This document shows, piece by piece, positions 35,457 to 46,395 of a DNA stretch of 64,000 nt. Position 1 is the first letter of the stretch. Every line of letters starts with the position of its first letter. The position numbers and the translations under genes were made by a program. Under the pieces are notes generated by a model. It saw only the letters and a list, made by a program, of their open reading frames with translations, was not told where the DNA came from and did no database searches. Source of the DNA: Plasmopara viticola (Eukaryota > Oomycota > Peronosporomycetes > Peronosporales > Peronosporaceae); the NCBI GenBank assembly GCA_001695595.3, contig MBPM02000031.1, forward strand, positions 620,001 to 684,000. Reading direction: 5' to 3'.

Positions 35457-37838
35457 ATGGACGCGTCTACGCCAAGCCGGATTAACAAGTTCGACGGCAC
35501 CAACTTCCACAACTGGAATTTCAGGATGCAGATGGTGTTGGAGGAGAAAGATCTGTGGGACGTGGCAAGTGGCGAGATTAAGTTGGAGCAATGCGTCACT
35601 TCGCTGGACCAAGGAACCTATAAGAGGAAGTCACTCAAGGCGCTTGCGATCATCTGGCTCGCGATGGAAGATTCGCAGCTGCCACTGGTTCGTTCTGCGA
35701 CTGGCGCGCATGATGCATGGTCAAGACTCGAAGGACAATTCGAGAAGAAGAGCCTCGCCAATCGACTCTTCCTTCGTCGACGTTTCCTGACAGCAACAAT
35801 GAATGAAGGTGATGATGTGCTTCAGCACATTAACAAGTTGAAGACACTAGCGGAGCAGTTTGATGCGATCGGGGCTCCGATTAGCGAGGACGACTTGGTT
35901 ATCACGCTTCTGAGCAGTTTGAGTGAATCGTACCAATTTCTCATCACGGCACTAGAGTCACGTGCCGATTCATTGACTTGGGATCTCGTGACGTCTCGGG
36001 TACTACATGAAGACATGAAGCGCAAGGAACAGGGTGGCGGCATCGATGGAGCCGCGCACAACCAAGGGCAAGCGTTCATGGCTAATGATAACAACAAGCG
36101 CAAAGGACGTCTTGTGCAGGCGAAGACAAGTGGATCTTGCCATTACTGTGGGGAACAAGGTCATTGGATTGCCAAGTGTCCCGCGCAAATTCGTGATAAT
36201 GCGGAGCGGCAAAGGCCACAGCGTGCGAATGTCGCACAAGTTGAAGATGTTTTTAGCGACTTTCTATTTTCGGTGGGTGCTGACACAAGTGCTACCAAGT
36301 CAAGCAGTGTTTGGCTGGTAGACTCGGGTGCAACTCAGCATATGACGTACTCGAAAGAGTATATGATCAACTACAAGGTCATGTCTCCGGTGGACGTACA
36401 CCTCGCTGATGACGGTATTGTTCAAGCGGTTGGAACGGGTGACATAGTTATGTCAATGCAAACACCACGTGGAATCAAGAAAGGTGTACTTACACGTGTG
36501 TGGCACATTCCGAAACTACTGCGAAATTTGTTTTCAGTGGGCCGTCTTACGAAGGATGTCGGACCAGTTACCTTTGAGCGAGACGGTTGCTTTGCAAATG
36601 CAAAAGGTTTGCGATGGCAGCTTGGAGCTCGCGAAGGAAAGGGTTTGTTCAAGCTCTGCATGACACCAATTCCAGCTGAGACGGCAAATGTGACAACTTC
36701 GATGGGACGCCATGGGGACACCAATTCCTACCTCTGGCACCTTCGACTTGGTCACATTGGCTTTAGTGGATTGGATGCCATTGTTAAGAAAAACTATGGA
36801 ACTGGTATTGACATTGCGTCTGTTAAGCAGTGGGAGGTGTGTGACGGATGTTCGCTTGGCAAACAAACGCGTACAAGCTACATCAAGTCATCACCAAACC
36901 GTGCGAAACAAGTGCTGGAGGTCATCCACAGTGATGTTTGTGGCCCTATGCGGACACCTACTTTTAGTGGTAAGCGATATTTCGTCACATTTATTGATGA
37001 CAAATCACACTTTTGCACGGTATGCTTGCTGCGCAACAAATCCGAAGTTTTTACCAAGTTTGCTGAATATGTCGCGCTTGCTGAAACGCAAACCGGATAT
37101 CGAGTAAAGTCGCTTCGCAGTGACAATGGTGGAGAATATACATCGCACAGAATGGCCAAGTTTTGCAGTGACCGGGGAATCGCTCAAAAGTTCACCCCGC
37201 CGTACACACCACAGCTGAATGGAGTGGCTGAGCGCATGAACCGAACGTTGGTTGAGTGCGCGAGGTGCATGATGGAACACGCTGGATTACCAAAAATTTA
37301 CTTGGGCGAAGCAGTTATGACCGCTGCATTCCTACGAAATCGTTGTCCTACACGCGCTGTTTCTCACGACAAGTCACCTCACCAAATTTGGACCGGTAAA
37401 AAGCCATTGCTGGCAAACCTTAAGGTGTTTGGTTGCCACGCATTTGTCACGGTTCCCAAAGAACAGCGCACCAAACTTGATGCAAGGTCGGTACGCTGCC
37501 GCTTTATCGGTTATTCCGAGCATGAAAAGGCGTATCGTTTTGAGGAACTACAAACTCGTCGTGTGCTAGTCAGTCGCGATGCCAGGTTTATGGAAATGGT
37601 CTTTGATACTGGGAAGCGTGATCACTGCAATGAAGAGGTTGTCATCGAAGATGTCGAAGAAACTGATGAAGAATCACAAGAAGAAGAGGCAACTTCTTCC
37701 GATGTTGACATTGAGGTGGGCAGGAAACGTCACCAACGAAATGAATCGCTCGAGAAAGCAACAGAAATTCCAAGAATTAAGCGGCATACAATCTTCAGCA
37801 AAGGTCGTGGACTTAAAGAGATGTCGGCAGCAGCATAA
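35457..37838 (+). CDS. Copia polyprotein, gag-protease-integrase part
   Basis: An open frame of 793 codons that should continue into RT but stops at TAA 37836. The start chosen is ATG 35457, which sits in a strong Kozak context (gccaccatgg) and begins MDASTPSRINKFDGTNF; an upstream ATG at 35400 overlaps the primer site. Visible parts are the gag domain (~5-190), the zinc knuckle CHYCGEQGHWIAKC (~228-241) and the aspartic protease motif LVDSGATQHM (~287-296). Next come the pre-integrase segment LWHLRLGH...CDGCSLGKQTR (~425-475) and integrase with the D,D(35)E triad at Asp493 (HSDVCGP), Asp556 (RSDNGGEY) and Glu592 (GVAERMNR). An acidic Glu/Asp-rich linker precedes the stop. Downstream in the same frame comes FNVEAAYVMDSVVEM, so the TAA is a premature stop, probably from a sense codon such as GAA. 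Confidence 0.9.
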   Translation: MDASTPSRINKFDGTNFHNWNFRMQMVLEEKDLWDVASGEIKLEQCVTSLDQGTYKRKSLKALAIIWLAMEDSQLPLVRSATGAHDAWSRLEGQFEKKSLANRLFLRRRFLTATMNEGDDVLQHINKLKTLAEQFDAIGAPISEDDLVITLLSSLSESYQFLITALESRADSLTWDLVTSRVLHEDMKRKEQGGGIDGAAHNQGQAFMANDNNKRKGRLVQAKTSGSCHYCGEQGHWIAKCPAQIRDNAERQRPQRANVAQVEDVFSDFLFSVGADTSATKSSSVWLVDSGATQHMTYSKEYMINYKVMSPVDVHLADDGIVQAVGTGDIVMSMQTPRGIKKGVLTRVWHIPKLLRNLFSVGRLTKDVGPVTFERDGCFANAKGLRWQLGAREGKGLFKLCMTPIPAETANVTTSMGRHGDTNSYLWHLRLGHIGFSGLDAIVKKNYGTGIDIASVKQWEVCDGCSLGKQTRTSYIKSSPNRAKQVLEVIHSDVCGPMRTPTFSGKRYFVTFIDDKSHFCTVCLLRNKSEVFTKFAEYVALAETQTGYRVKSLRSDNGGEYTSHRMAKFCSDRGIAQKFTPPYTPQLNGVAERMNRTLVECARCMMEHAGLPKIYLGEAVMTAAFLRNRCPTRAVSHDKSPHQIWTGKKPLLANLKVFGCHAFVTVPKEQRTKLDARSVRCRFIGYSEHEKAYRFEELQTRRVLVSRDARFMEMVFDTGKRDHCNEEVVIEDVEETDEESQEEEATSSDVDIEVGRKRHQRNESLEKATEIPRIKRHTIFSKGRGLKEMSAAA

Positions 37839-39514
37839 GACTGCTTCAATGTTGAGGCGGCCTACGTCATGGATTCAGTGGTAGAAATGCTGACTTCATT
37901 CAAGTCGGCTATGGAATCCAGTGACGCTGTAAAGTGGAAGGAAGCCTGTGACTCAGAGGTTAAGTCCCTGCATAAAAATCAAATTTGGGAGATTGTGCCA
38001 TTGCCAAAAGGACGCAAGGCGATTGGATGCAGATGATTTTTTCGCGTGAAAGAGAATCAAGACGGGGAAGTTGAAAGGTTTAAGGCTCGTCTTGCTGCTA
38101 AAGGCTTCTCACAAAAGTACGGCATTGACTATGATGAAACGTTTGCACCGGTGGCGAAGCTCACATCAATTCGGATTCTGTTTAGTCTTGCTGCCAAATA
38201 CAGCCTTACACTGCATCAAATGGACGTCAAGACAGCGTTCCTAAACGGACCGTTGGATGAAGACATATACATGAAGCAACCGGACGGCTTTGTGAATCAA
38301 GAGCACCCGGATTTTGTTTGCAAGCTCAAGCGGTCACTATACGGCCTGAAACAGTCACCTCGCATGTGGAACAAGACCATCGACGAGTTTATGCTTAAGC
38401 TTGGGTTCAAGAAGTGTGAGTCAGACCACTGCATTTACTTGATGCGAAACGACCAAGCCATGATCTTTGTGGCTCTTTACGTTGATGATTTAGTGCTCGC
38501 AAGCAGCAGTGTCAAGATTCTACAAGATACCAAGCAAGCATTAAGTAATCGATTCGAGATGACTGATATGGGCCAGCTCAAGTTTTGCTCGGAATTGAAA
38601 TTGAGCAAGACAAGACAAGTGGGGTTATTTCGATGCGACAGAATAAGTTTGCAAGTGACATTTTGCACAATTTTAAGATGGATGCCAGTAACCCGGTCAA
38701 AACACCTCAAGATCCGGGCCTCAAACTGACAAAGAATATGTGTGAAGACGGTTGTAAGCACGACGTGACCATGGCTGGAGTCCCCTAACGAAATGCAGTA
38801 GGGTGCGTCATGTATCTCATGGTATGTACTCGACCAGACCTCGAGGCAGCAGTGGGAGTACTTAGCCAATTTGCGGCAGATCCATGTCCTACTCATTGGC
38901 AAGCACTCAAGCGGGTCTTCAGGTACATTTAAGGGACAAGGACACATGATATTGAATTCCAACCGGGCTGCGATGATGGACTTCGAGGTTTCACGGATGC
39001 AGATTGGGCTGGAGATATTGCAACAAGAAGAAGCACGAGCGGCTATGCGTTTATGATGAACGGCGGATGCATCAGCTGGAGAAGCAAGAAGCAACGTACG
39101 GTGGCGCTGTCATCTACTGAAGCTGAATACATGGCGTTGTCGGAGGCAACACAAGAGGCTATATGGCTAAAGGCTTTCTTGTGCGAATTGGGTGAGTTGA
39201 CAACTGATGAAGCGGTTACAGTTTACGAGGACAATCAGGGCTCCATTGCATTGGCCAAGAACCCAGAATTTCACAAGCGCACCAAGCACATCGACAATCG
39301 TTATCATTTTGTTCGTGAAAAGGTAGAAGATGGCCAAGTGGTGTTGCAGTATTGCTCAACAAACGACATGATGGCCGACATGATGACCAAGCCAATCAGC
39401 GCTGTGCAGTTTCAAAATCTCCGGAACAACTTGGGCATCAAGTCGCCAAGTGCTGACGAGTCGAGTGGGAGTGTTGGAGAATCGACGCCTCGATCAGCAA
39501 CTACATATCGGTAA
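37839..39514 (+). pseudogene. Copia polyprotein, reverse transcriptase-RNase H part
   Basis: This continues the same frame as the upstream ORF. A TGA at about 38034 sits where the family has Trp (GCR-stop-FFRVK). The RT domain (38046-38590) has ARLAAKGFSQKYGIDYDETF, QMDVKTAFLNG and the catalytic box ALYVDDLVLAS. A one-base loss near 38590 (after MGQLKFC) shifts the frame, and coding resumes as LGIEIEQDKTSGVISM. Two more stops follow at about 38786 and 38931, then RNase H with [23 protein letters not shown] and [13 protein letters not shown]. The frame ends at 39514 inside the 3' LTR. With three stops and one frameshift in this part, the element cannot make a functional RT by itself. Confidence 0.9.
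39463..39471 (+). promoter_or_regulatory. Copia polypurine tract
   Basis: The purine-rich gagtgggag lies immediately 5' of the 3' LTR (one T within it). It is the expected primer for plus-strand synthesis, and its exact abutment supports the LTR boundary. Confidence 0.75.
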
Positions 39515-39617
39515 GTACCGGTATCTGCAATTTAGTTGATGACTGCTTAAAATTAGCACTTATAAATATATTCACTTTTGCAATTTGCCAACTAGTGCCC
39601 AAGTAACATTTTCAATT
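39472..39617 (+). repeat. Copia 3' LTR
   Basis: 146 bp, matching the 5' LTR except for about three substitutions and a one-base length difference (caatcagttg versus caatttagttg). It is followed by the ATTTT target duplication at 39618-39622. The last polyprotein codons read into it. Confidence 0.9.
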
Positions 39618-39622
39618 ATTTT

Positions 39623-40354
39623 TAGCTGCATTGAAGCGAAGATATTCTCGAATCACCAGGCGAATAAGAACGGCAGGTGCAAGTTCTTTGCCGTGTTGGC
39701 GGAGAAAGACATTTAGAGCCTATATGCCGAGTGGCTCTTTGACAAGCGAGCGACACTATGCTATCCGTTCACGGCGCAGACGCAGTCGTTGTGGTAGGCG
39801 TAGCGTTTGCTACTGGTGCAGCCTTCAGCACAGGGGCCGGTATTAGTGTAGAGACAAAGCCATCTCTCTGCCTATTTGGTCGTCGAGAAACAGGCTGTTA
39901 CATGAAGCCGAGTTTCTCGTTAAAAGTAGCCTTCTGTTTTCAAGCTGCCTTGCAAAATTGGCGGCCAGACGCAATTGGTGTATATACCAATTTGCAAGTC
40001 CTTTTCTTAATTACGGCTAAAATTTTGTCGCATATTGAAAAATTTAGTGCATCTAATAAATTAGGAATTAAATCGCACAATTCGATGTGCTGTGCAGATA
40101 TTACATTTTGAATGAAAAAAATACCTGGAAATCACAAAACATTGTATGACTGGTCAGCCGGTCCATATGTCTCAGAGCAGTGAGTATTGTCGATCGTCAA
40201 AATCAACGATAGTATCGCTACTGTACTGTCGAAACGGCTCTAAGCATTCTTGCAACAGTTTTTTTGCATGAATGTAAAGCGTTCAATTTATTTCTGCAAT
40301 GTGCTAATAATTCTACAATTAACGCCCACACCTCCAACACGTGACAATATATTC
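39623..40354. other. Copia flank and 3' side of the phosphodiesterase gene
   Basis: No gene is supported. The first ~300 bp are fairly G+C-rich and continuous with the 35.0-35.25 kb flank if the copia element is removed. The remaining A+T-rich part would hold the 3' end of the phosphodiesterase transcript. Confidence 0.4.
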
Positions 40355-42078
40355 CTAATGGGAGGCAATCTGCTGTTCCCACTCGGCAATGTTATTTTCA
40401 ATGCCATTAACGAGCTCGTTCACGTCCAACCAGGGTATATTATTGAGCGCCAACACAGCCGGAAGCGCCATCTTTCGAAGAAAACACATTTGGTCGCACA
40501 AAAAGCTCTCGTACGTCCACTGGTCGCGAAAGCAAAATGACGGACTAACACCTCGTTGCTCGCGCGTGTCCAATTCGCCCTGGTAGTAGTGCTCGTCGTT
40601 CAGCCGAAAAACCCACTTTTGGTGATTCGCGAACGGCTTCATAGTCTGGCTAATGTCACTCACGTGCATAGTTATTCGAAGCGCGCGTACCTGGAGGCTC
40701 TGCGGTAGTACTGATTCCTCCTTTTGAATTATCTTCCACTCCTCTGCCGTCGTATCATACATCTCAGTAAGTAGCTCCGGTTGATAAATAAGAGCAGTTG
40801 CCGAGATCGCTTCGCGATAACCTCAAGCACTTGCTTCTGATGAACTGATGACATTTTAGACAAGATGTGAAATTTGGGGTCCAAGACCGCCTGCAAGGCT
40901 AAGTCTATGTGCTTGGACTCCATTGGCGCCCTTGATGAGTACTTTTGAGCTATAGGATGATTGGTCTTGATGAGGTAATCATTTGTCAAGCCGACATGCT
41001 CAACATCATGCATCACTGCCGCCAAGAGTGCACCGACCTGATTGTGCAGTGAGACCTTATTACCGAGACTCGTACTCCGTAGCAGCATAAACAGCGTGTG
41101 CATCACGTCAGCGGCATGAGTTGCATTGTGAAACGGCATATTGCTGTCGTACCGCTCCTGTATATGCCTTAAAAATTCTGGTACGACAGTCAGATCCAAA
41201 AACTCCTCCACGCCATCGATACTTTCAAAGATCAATGTACCCACGAAAACAACGACGTTTCCCGGTATAAATTCTTCTAACGCGATAACATCTAGCTCCG
41301 GTGTGCCGAAAAACGATTCAATTATTTGAATCACCGGTAAAATAAAGTGCTCCGATACATCACACTGCACACAAATTTGACAGAGTTTGGCCTTGGAGAA
41401 AATGTTGCTTGTACGCCCGCGCTTTCTACCCGGGGTCGCCATAGCCACTTCGTTCAAATCACCAAAGTTTATACAGTCTTCCTCGTCAATGTCTTCCCAC
41501 GAGAGTGTGGTTTGGTGCTCTTTGGTGCTATGCCTCGATACAATAACATTAAGCTTGGTACGCATGGCTGCTGGAGTCGGTACGGATCTACGATAGTACG
41601 CCTGGGTAAGGCGTGAGCGATCAAAGGCCATGCTACGACGGCGAATGCCAGCCGAGATCGACTTTAAATAGGTAGCCAGAGTTTTAATCTTGGTTTCAAT
41701 CGAGCCTCTTGTTGGGAACCTGCTACTGCTCATCGTGGGCTTGTCGTAGGCGAAGTCATTTCCAAGTACGGGACTCGCGCGCACGTCCGCTGTCGTTTTG
41801 TTCACTGAGTGCTGCATTTCACCGCTAATTTTAAACTCAAGCTTGGTGTCCATATTCGTCTGTATAGAGGGGGGGTCCTCAGGGCGCGCCTCGAATAAAT
41901 AGCACGGACTCCTGCTGCTCGAGGCAGTCGACGCCGCCGAAGAGGTAGGAGCGTCGGGTGTCGATGCGGAGGAAGGGACGGTGGGAGGTTTGCAAGTCAA
42001 GAAATGCTCTATGCGTCGAGTCATGGCTTTACGTACTACTGCTGGACTTGTATAAGAGGCTCCACGTGACAAAAGCAA
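40355..42078 (-). CDS. Class I cyclic-nucleotide phosphodiesterase, one internal frameshift
   Basis: A 3',5'-cyclic nucleotide phosphodiesterase that would hydrolyse cAMP and/or cGMP. The first frame (42078 to ~40812) has a Ser/Thr/Pro-rich N-terminus (~25-70), a variable middle, and the metal-binding HD-domain motifs HNATHAADV (317-325) and HDVEHVGLTND (357-367). After VLEVIAK (residue ~423) the family continuation AISATALIYQPELLTEMYD is in another frame, so one base is missing at about 40809-40812 relative to an intact gene. The second frame (to 40355) carries MHVSDISQ, with the metal-ligand Asp, and DQMCF, with the glutamine and phenylalanine expected in the nucleotide pocket. No intron can explain the shift: the overlap is short and fully conserved. 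Every other catalytic residue is kept, so this is either a recent inactivation or a sequence error. Intact length would be ~575 residues. Confidence 0.85.
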
Positions 42079-43851
42079 ATCGAACCTGCACCTGTTGTGA
42101 GCTTATCAGCCGCTGCACTACAACTACCGCCGCTGACGCCACTGACTCTCAACAATTAACCTTTAGATCGTTTTACTTGTCTTCGCAAGACTAAAAATGG
42201 CCATTGTTCCAAAGCGCCCTCGCGGCTAGAAAGCTCGCACGGCTCTCCGCCGCTTTCTGGGCAGCATGGCAAGTGTCTCACCAGCGGAAGCGAGGGGGCG
42301 CTGGTTTTCGTAGTTCTTACCAACAATAGTCCATATTTTAGCCCGTAAAAGTGCTATAAATTCGCGTCTTTTACCTTACTATAAGAACTTAGTGATTGCG
42401 GCGAGTAACGTTTTGGGACAATTGTGGCGTGGCGTTTTGACAAGAGTTGACTATACCGAGAGGATTGCTTCAACCAGCTTGCTCACAGCTGGCAATCGCT
42501 GGTGTCAACGCGCGAAACCTTTTTAAAAAAGTTTGCACCGCGCGCGTGTAAGTAATTCAAGCACTGCAAGAGTACATCAGCCTGGCACAACCTGATCGAC
42601 TGCACACACTACTATACACGTCGAACATGGCTGTTTGTTCTTTTTGCCGGGAATCTGGTGGCTCTTCCACCGGATGCAGATACAGGAATTGCACTTAATT
42701 ATTGGGCTGGATATTATAGGTGCAGGTTGCAAAGAGGCAGGGTCGGGATGAGGACTTCGCCGCAACGGCCTAAGAACACTTGTTATAAATAATGCGTGGT
42801 AAAGAAGGCTCGTCAAACGAGTGAGGATCCGTTACTGAGGATTCTCTTGATCAAAAGCCACGTCTGCCTGGACCGCGTAATTAGGTGATATTATCGAGCC
42901 AAAGCAAAACCAGTCCGGCGAGGACGAAAACGTGACGGGAGGCCGCGGTACGTACCTGCCGTCACGGCAACATTCGTCGCGCACCGAGCCAATATAAGGT
43001 ACTGTAACGAACAGTAGGCTGCAGTAACTGGTGTTTACTGAACACATGGTCTTGAAGTACACCACCGAGCTTTTTATTGTACGTTTTTGTAAGAGTTCTA
43101 TAAAGCGATTATAATTCAATAGCAAAAATTTCATCGCGTTACTATTTCGCGAGCGTCAGGAAAGATGGGCTGCAGACATATACGATAGGGCTGCCTTGAC
43201 CAACAGACGTAGTAGACGAGCATATCTGCATCAAACGAAATACGGCAATTGCATATACGAAGCGACGTCCAAGCGCCATCAACAAAACAATTTCTTCTTT
43301 AGTTACTAATTGAACTTTGTAGCTCAAGCACTAATCGTAACTCCCGTACCAATCGGTAAATCTACCTTACATTTTAAAATGGCAACAACTGCACAAAGAC
43401 AGGCTCAGCCAGTGCGCAATAATGATGTAAAAATTGACTCTTGCAACCTTTTCAGGGCCACAATTAGACACTGCGGCCCATACTGCCGCCTCGCACAATA
43501 ATCGCGAAAATAGTGAGGGCCTTACTTTGTGCACTCGTTAGTGAAGCTAAGCACTCTTCTAGCACGAGAAGCGAAAAGTGTGTGCATTTTTGCTTGCTGG
43601 AGCATTGCGAAGATTTGTATCTGACTAATTGGATCGATCTGCGACCTTACGGTAGCTGCAATTGTTCACTTCGGTTCTTAACTGTAGCTTGTGCAGTAAA
43701 AAGACTGATTTAAGTGAAGCAACAAGAATGTATTTTGGTTATACCTCTAATTCTCGATAAAAGTTTGGGAAAGAACTTTTATTCCTTCTCGAAACAACAC
43801 GGTGTAATGAGGCCTACCGTGCACCAGAGCAATCATTATTTAATGGCTCAG
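42079..43851. other. Upstream region of the phosphodiesterase; possible LTR debris
   Basis: 42.08-42.56 kb would contain the phosphodiesterase promoter. 42.58-43.13 kb is G+C-richer and the minus strand reads RDECCRDGRYVPRPPVTF and NYAVQADVAF. This pattern reminds me of the LTR/leader of oomycete gypsy elements, but no second LTR copy is present to confirm it. The rest shows nothing recognisable. Confidence 0.35.
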
Positions 43852-44139
43852 TAATGTAATGTAATGTTTTACGTTATCGCGTTGCCAAGTTATGCACGTG
43901 CTAGGCTCAGTCTGGCTAGTCTCGGCATAGAGTGGTGTCCGCATACGTCGGGTCTCGTTCGGCGGGCAGTGCAGCCAGCACCGAGGTCGTGAGGGTCTTC
44001 CATTATTTTGTTTATCTCTGACTTGGCAAGAGCCCAGGTGGCGCCCTGGCACTGGAGACCGTCGCGTCGAGGGTGAGACTCGTTAGAGACCTGCAGATGC
44101 CCGAGAGCACCTGCCCGAAGCGCGCGAGCATTTAGCCCC
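43852..44139 (-). mobile_element. Short retroelement, copy 2 (5'-truncated)
   Basis: About 95% identical by eye to copy 1 over its length. It keeps the ATTAC-type tail (43852 side) but lacks the first ~40 bp at the other end, stopping at ggggctaaatgctcg in element orientation. Loss of the 5' end with an intact tail is the usual result of incomplete target-primed reverse transcription. I could not find a matching target duplication. Confidence 0.75.
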
Positions 44140-44263
44140 ACATAGATTCGCAACTTCAGCTTAATACACCGTCCCTTTATTTAAAATTTTGGATTACAGT
44201 CAACTAATAGAAGATGAGTGCTATTCATCCCTTACATCACTTTGTGTAAAAACCCGATAAGTC

Positions 44264-44460
44264 ATGACGACGACCAAACAGGCAGCGAAGAAGGCTTCTA
44301 GACGACTGGGTTGCCTAAATCAACACTTAAGAAGATTACTTTGGCACGCAAACGTGCCTATATATTAGCACCGGTTGCTGTGGCTAAGATTAAACTATTA
44401 CAAAGACTGCGTATGCGCCATGGACGAAGAGCTTGAATTCGTTCGCTTGCCATAGTTCCT
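44264..44460 (+). pseudogene. Possible histone H3-like relic
   Basis: An ATG at 44264 begins MTTTKQAAKKASRR, resembling the H3 tail (ARTKQTARKST). After a frame change near 44310 the sequence reads KRAYILAPVAVAKIKLLQR, which lines up with the H3 segment around RYRPGTVALREIRRYQK: Tyr, Val-Ala, Ile and Gln are shared in register. After another shift comes EELEFVRLP, comparable to TELLIRKLP. The order and approximate spacing fit H3 or a CENP-A-type variant. Identity is low and two frameshifts are needed, so this could be another basic protein. Confidence 0.3.
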
Positions 44461-45925
44461 CGCTTAAATACACTTTAAAAAACTCTCTCACATCACCGTG
44501 AAAGAGATTATGTGTCTACCGCTCTCCTTCGCCCGGTGATCCGCAAAAGTCTTCACTTTCAGGCGATGTAATTTATACGAATTTTTGCGTGACCACTCGC
44601 CTAGTTTTTTGCCGACAAAGATTGCGAAGAAATCTCAAGTTAAGAACAACGTTGTCAAAACGTCTTCATCACCCAGAAATACGCCTCAAAAGATTTTAGA
44701 CTGGTTGACTTACTGCCATGCTAAATGTATTTCCCAAGCGAAAAACATGTCCATTTTCTTTTAAGCAAAGCCCAACTTGGATTGCCGTCACTGATACTGT
44801 CCTTAACTACGGAGTAGTCAAGCTATATGGGTCTAAGCATACGTATTAACGTGAGAAGGCGGCCATGTTGGAAACAGTAGAACTTTCCTGCACGTATAAT
44901 TTGACAAAATGAATTTCCGGCTTCAACTGTCCAGGCCCAAGGCTCCTGATTTAAGGGCTCTTTCTGAAAAAGTGTTGTAAAATTGAGGCTAGATATGCTT
45001 ACAGCAATCCATTGGTAATTTGACGATCGAACAGAGTATATTAATAGTGACAAAAGCGTTTTTGCGCAGTGTGAGCACGATTACGCTAAGTGGTCGAGCA
45101 CATCTGAATTAAATGGCGTTTTAGCCTCATCAGAACACACGACGTGAGTGGGTTTGATTGAGAAAAATAGCCGAACGCCATGATAAAATCAGTCGTCCAA
45201 AAAATGCGTAAGCAACTTAAAGACGTGTCGAACACAAAACAAACGAGTCTAGCTTTTCGATCGGAATATTTGACGAAAAGTGAAGGAATAAGAAGACGAA
45301 ATTCAAAACCAGAGATTCGTATCATGACATGCGAGAGTATTTCCGAAAAAAAACAGTTACTGTTGTCATTGACACTCACCTACGCCCGCTAATGCGACCA
45401 TTTGAGTCATAGCCGAATTTAGTATAACATATACACTTGACGTTTCCTAAAGAATGCAAACAAACCCAGTGCTCTATATTGGATACATTTGCTCTAATTA
45501 ATTACTCTGCCCGAGTGAGCGCAAAGGAGTTGGCACTGGATTTACGCAGACGTAGCCACGGAAGGCTAAACAGATGTTGGGCTAAAATCTGGTCATGTGC
45601 ACAAAATGTCACAACCTGTGCTTGGAGGGTGTAAGCCGAGCGACTTGTTGTGGAACGATGCAACTACGCGCTCGAGGCTAAAATTTCCACATACTTCACA
45701 AATCTTGAATCTAAGCTATCAAGAAGCTGTCAAGTGACGCTATAGCAAAGCGCATGGAAAGCGCCGCATGATGATAAGGCATCGTCCCACAACCTTATGC
45801 AGGTAAAGACAATGTCACGTGAGGCGCATTTTCGCGCGAGTGTCAATTACTATGTGAAATAGATATGCTTGCTTCGATTATCTTGAGATTCTGAGGTCCC
45901 GCTTCAGCAAGACCAGACTGGCGTA
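44461..45925. other. Intergenic DNA, no supported gene
   Basis: Overlapping antisense frames at 45086-45392 on both strands show no recognised motif. Nothing else was seen. Confidence 0.4.
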
Positions 45926-46395
45926 GTGGACGCTTTTGGTTATGGTGATTATTGTCTTCAGCAAGACTACTTTTCACGTCTGTCTCAACCACTGGCAAGC
46001 AAGGCTTACAAACACGACCTGTGTTTCAAATTACAGATATATTGGGTTGTAGAGGCCTTGTCGACCAATATCTCTTGCCTATGGCCCATCAAACTCAGTT
46101 GGTTTTGGGGAAGTCACACCGCTTATTTAGGTACTTCCATTCCCGTGTCGTATACCGATCGACAGGGATTTCTACTCATTGTTCCCTGGTGCAGAATGCT
46201 CATACTTTGTTCAGGAGCTCAGGGTTCTCATCAGCTCATCTGGAATCTATGTTGTCTGGATTGTCTAAGCTTTTGAGCCCCTACTCGTGCCACTTAAAGG
46301 TGCAAAACGGCATCCAAATCCAATTTCTCCTTTTTTTTGCAGTTAAGATGTGCACAAAACAGCTTCATTCGGGCCGCGCTTGTTCCATAAAATAG
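45926..46395 (+). other. Region with unusually open plus-strand frames, unidentified
   Basis: Two plus frames overlap almost completely (45926-46276, 116 codons; 45952-46395, 147 codons). The third frame has only three stops across the same span and reads VLPFPCRIPIDRDFYSLF and QELRVLISSSGIYVVWIV. Local composition is richer in G+C than the flanks. Such low stop density suggests a former coding sequence, but I cannot say which frame was used or what it encoded. Confidence 0.3.

Larger units (their letters stand above)
35251..39617 (+). mobile_element. Full-length, inactivated Ty1/copia retrotransposon
   Basis: 4367 bp with two ~145 bp LTRs and a perfect 5 bp target duplication ATTTT (35246-35250 and 39618-39622). 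The domain order is gag with zinc knuckle, protease, integrase, reverse transcriptase, RNase H, with integrase before RT as in copia. The coding frame has four premature stops and one frameshift. The LTRs differ by about three substitutions and one indel, which points to fairly recent insertion. Boundaries are fixed by the primer site and polypurine tract, which abut the LTRs exactly. Confidence 0.95.
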
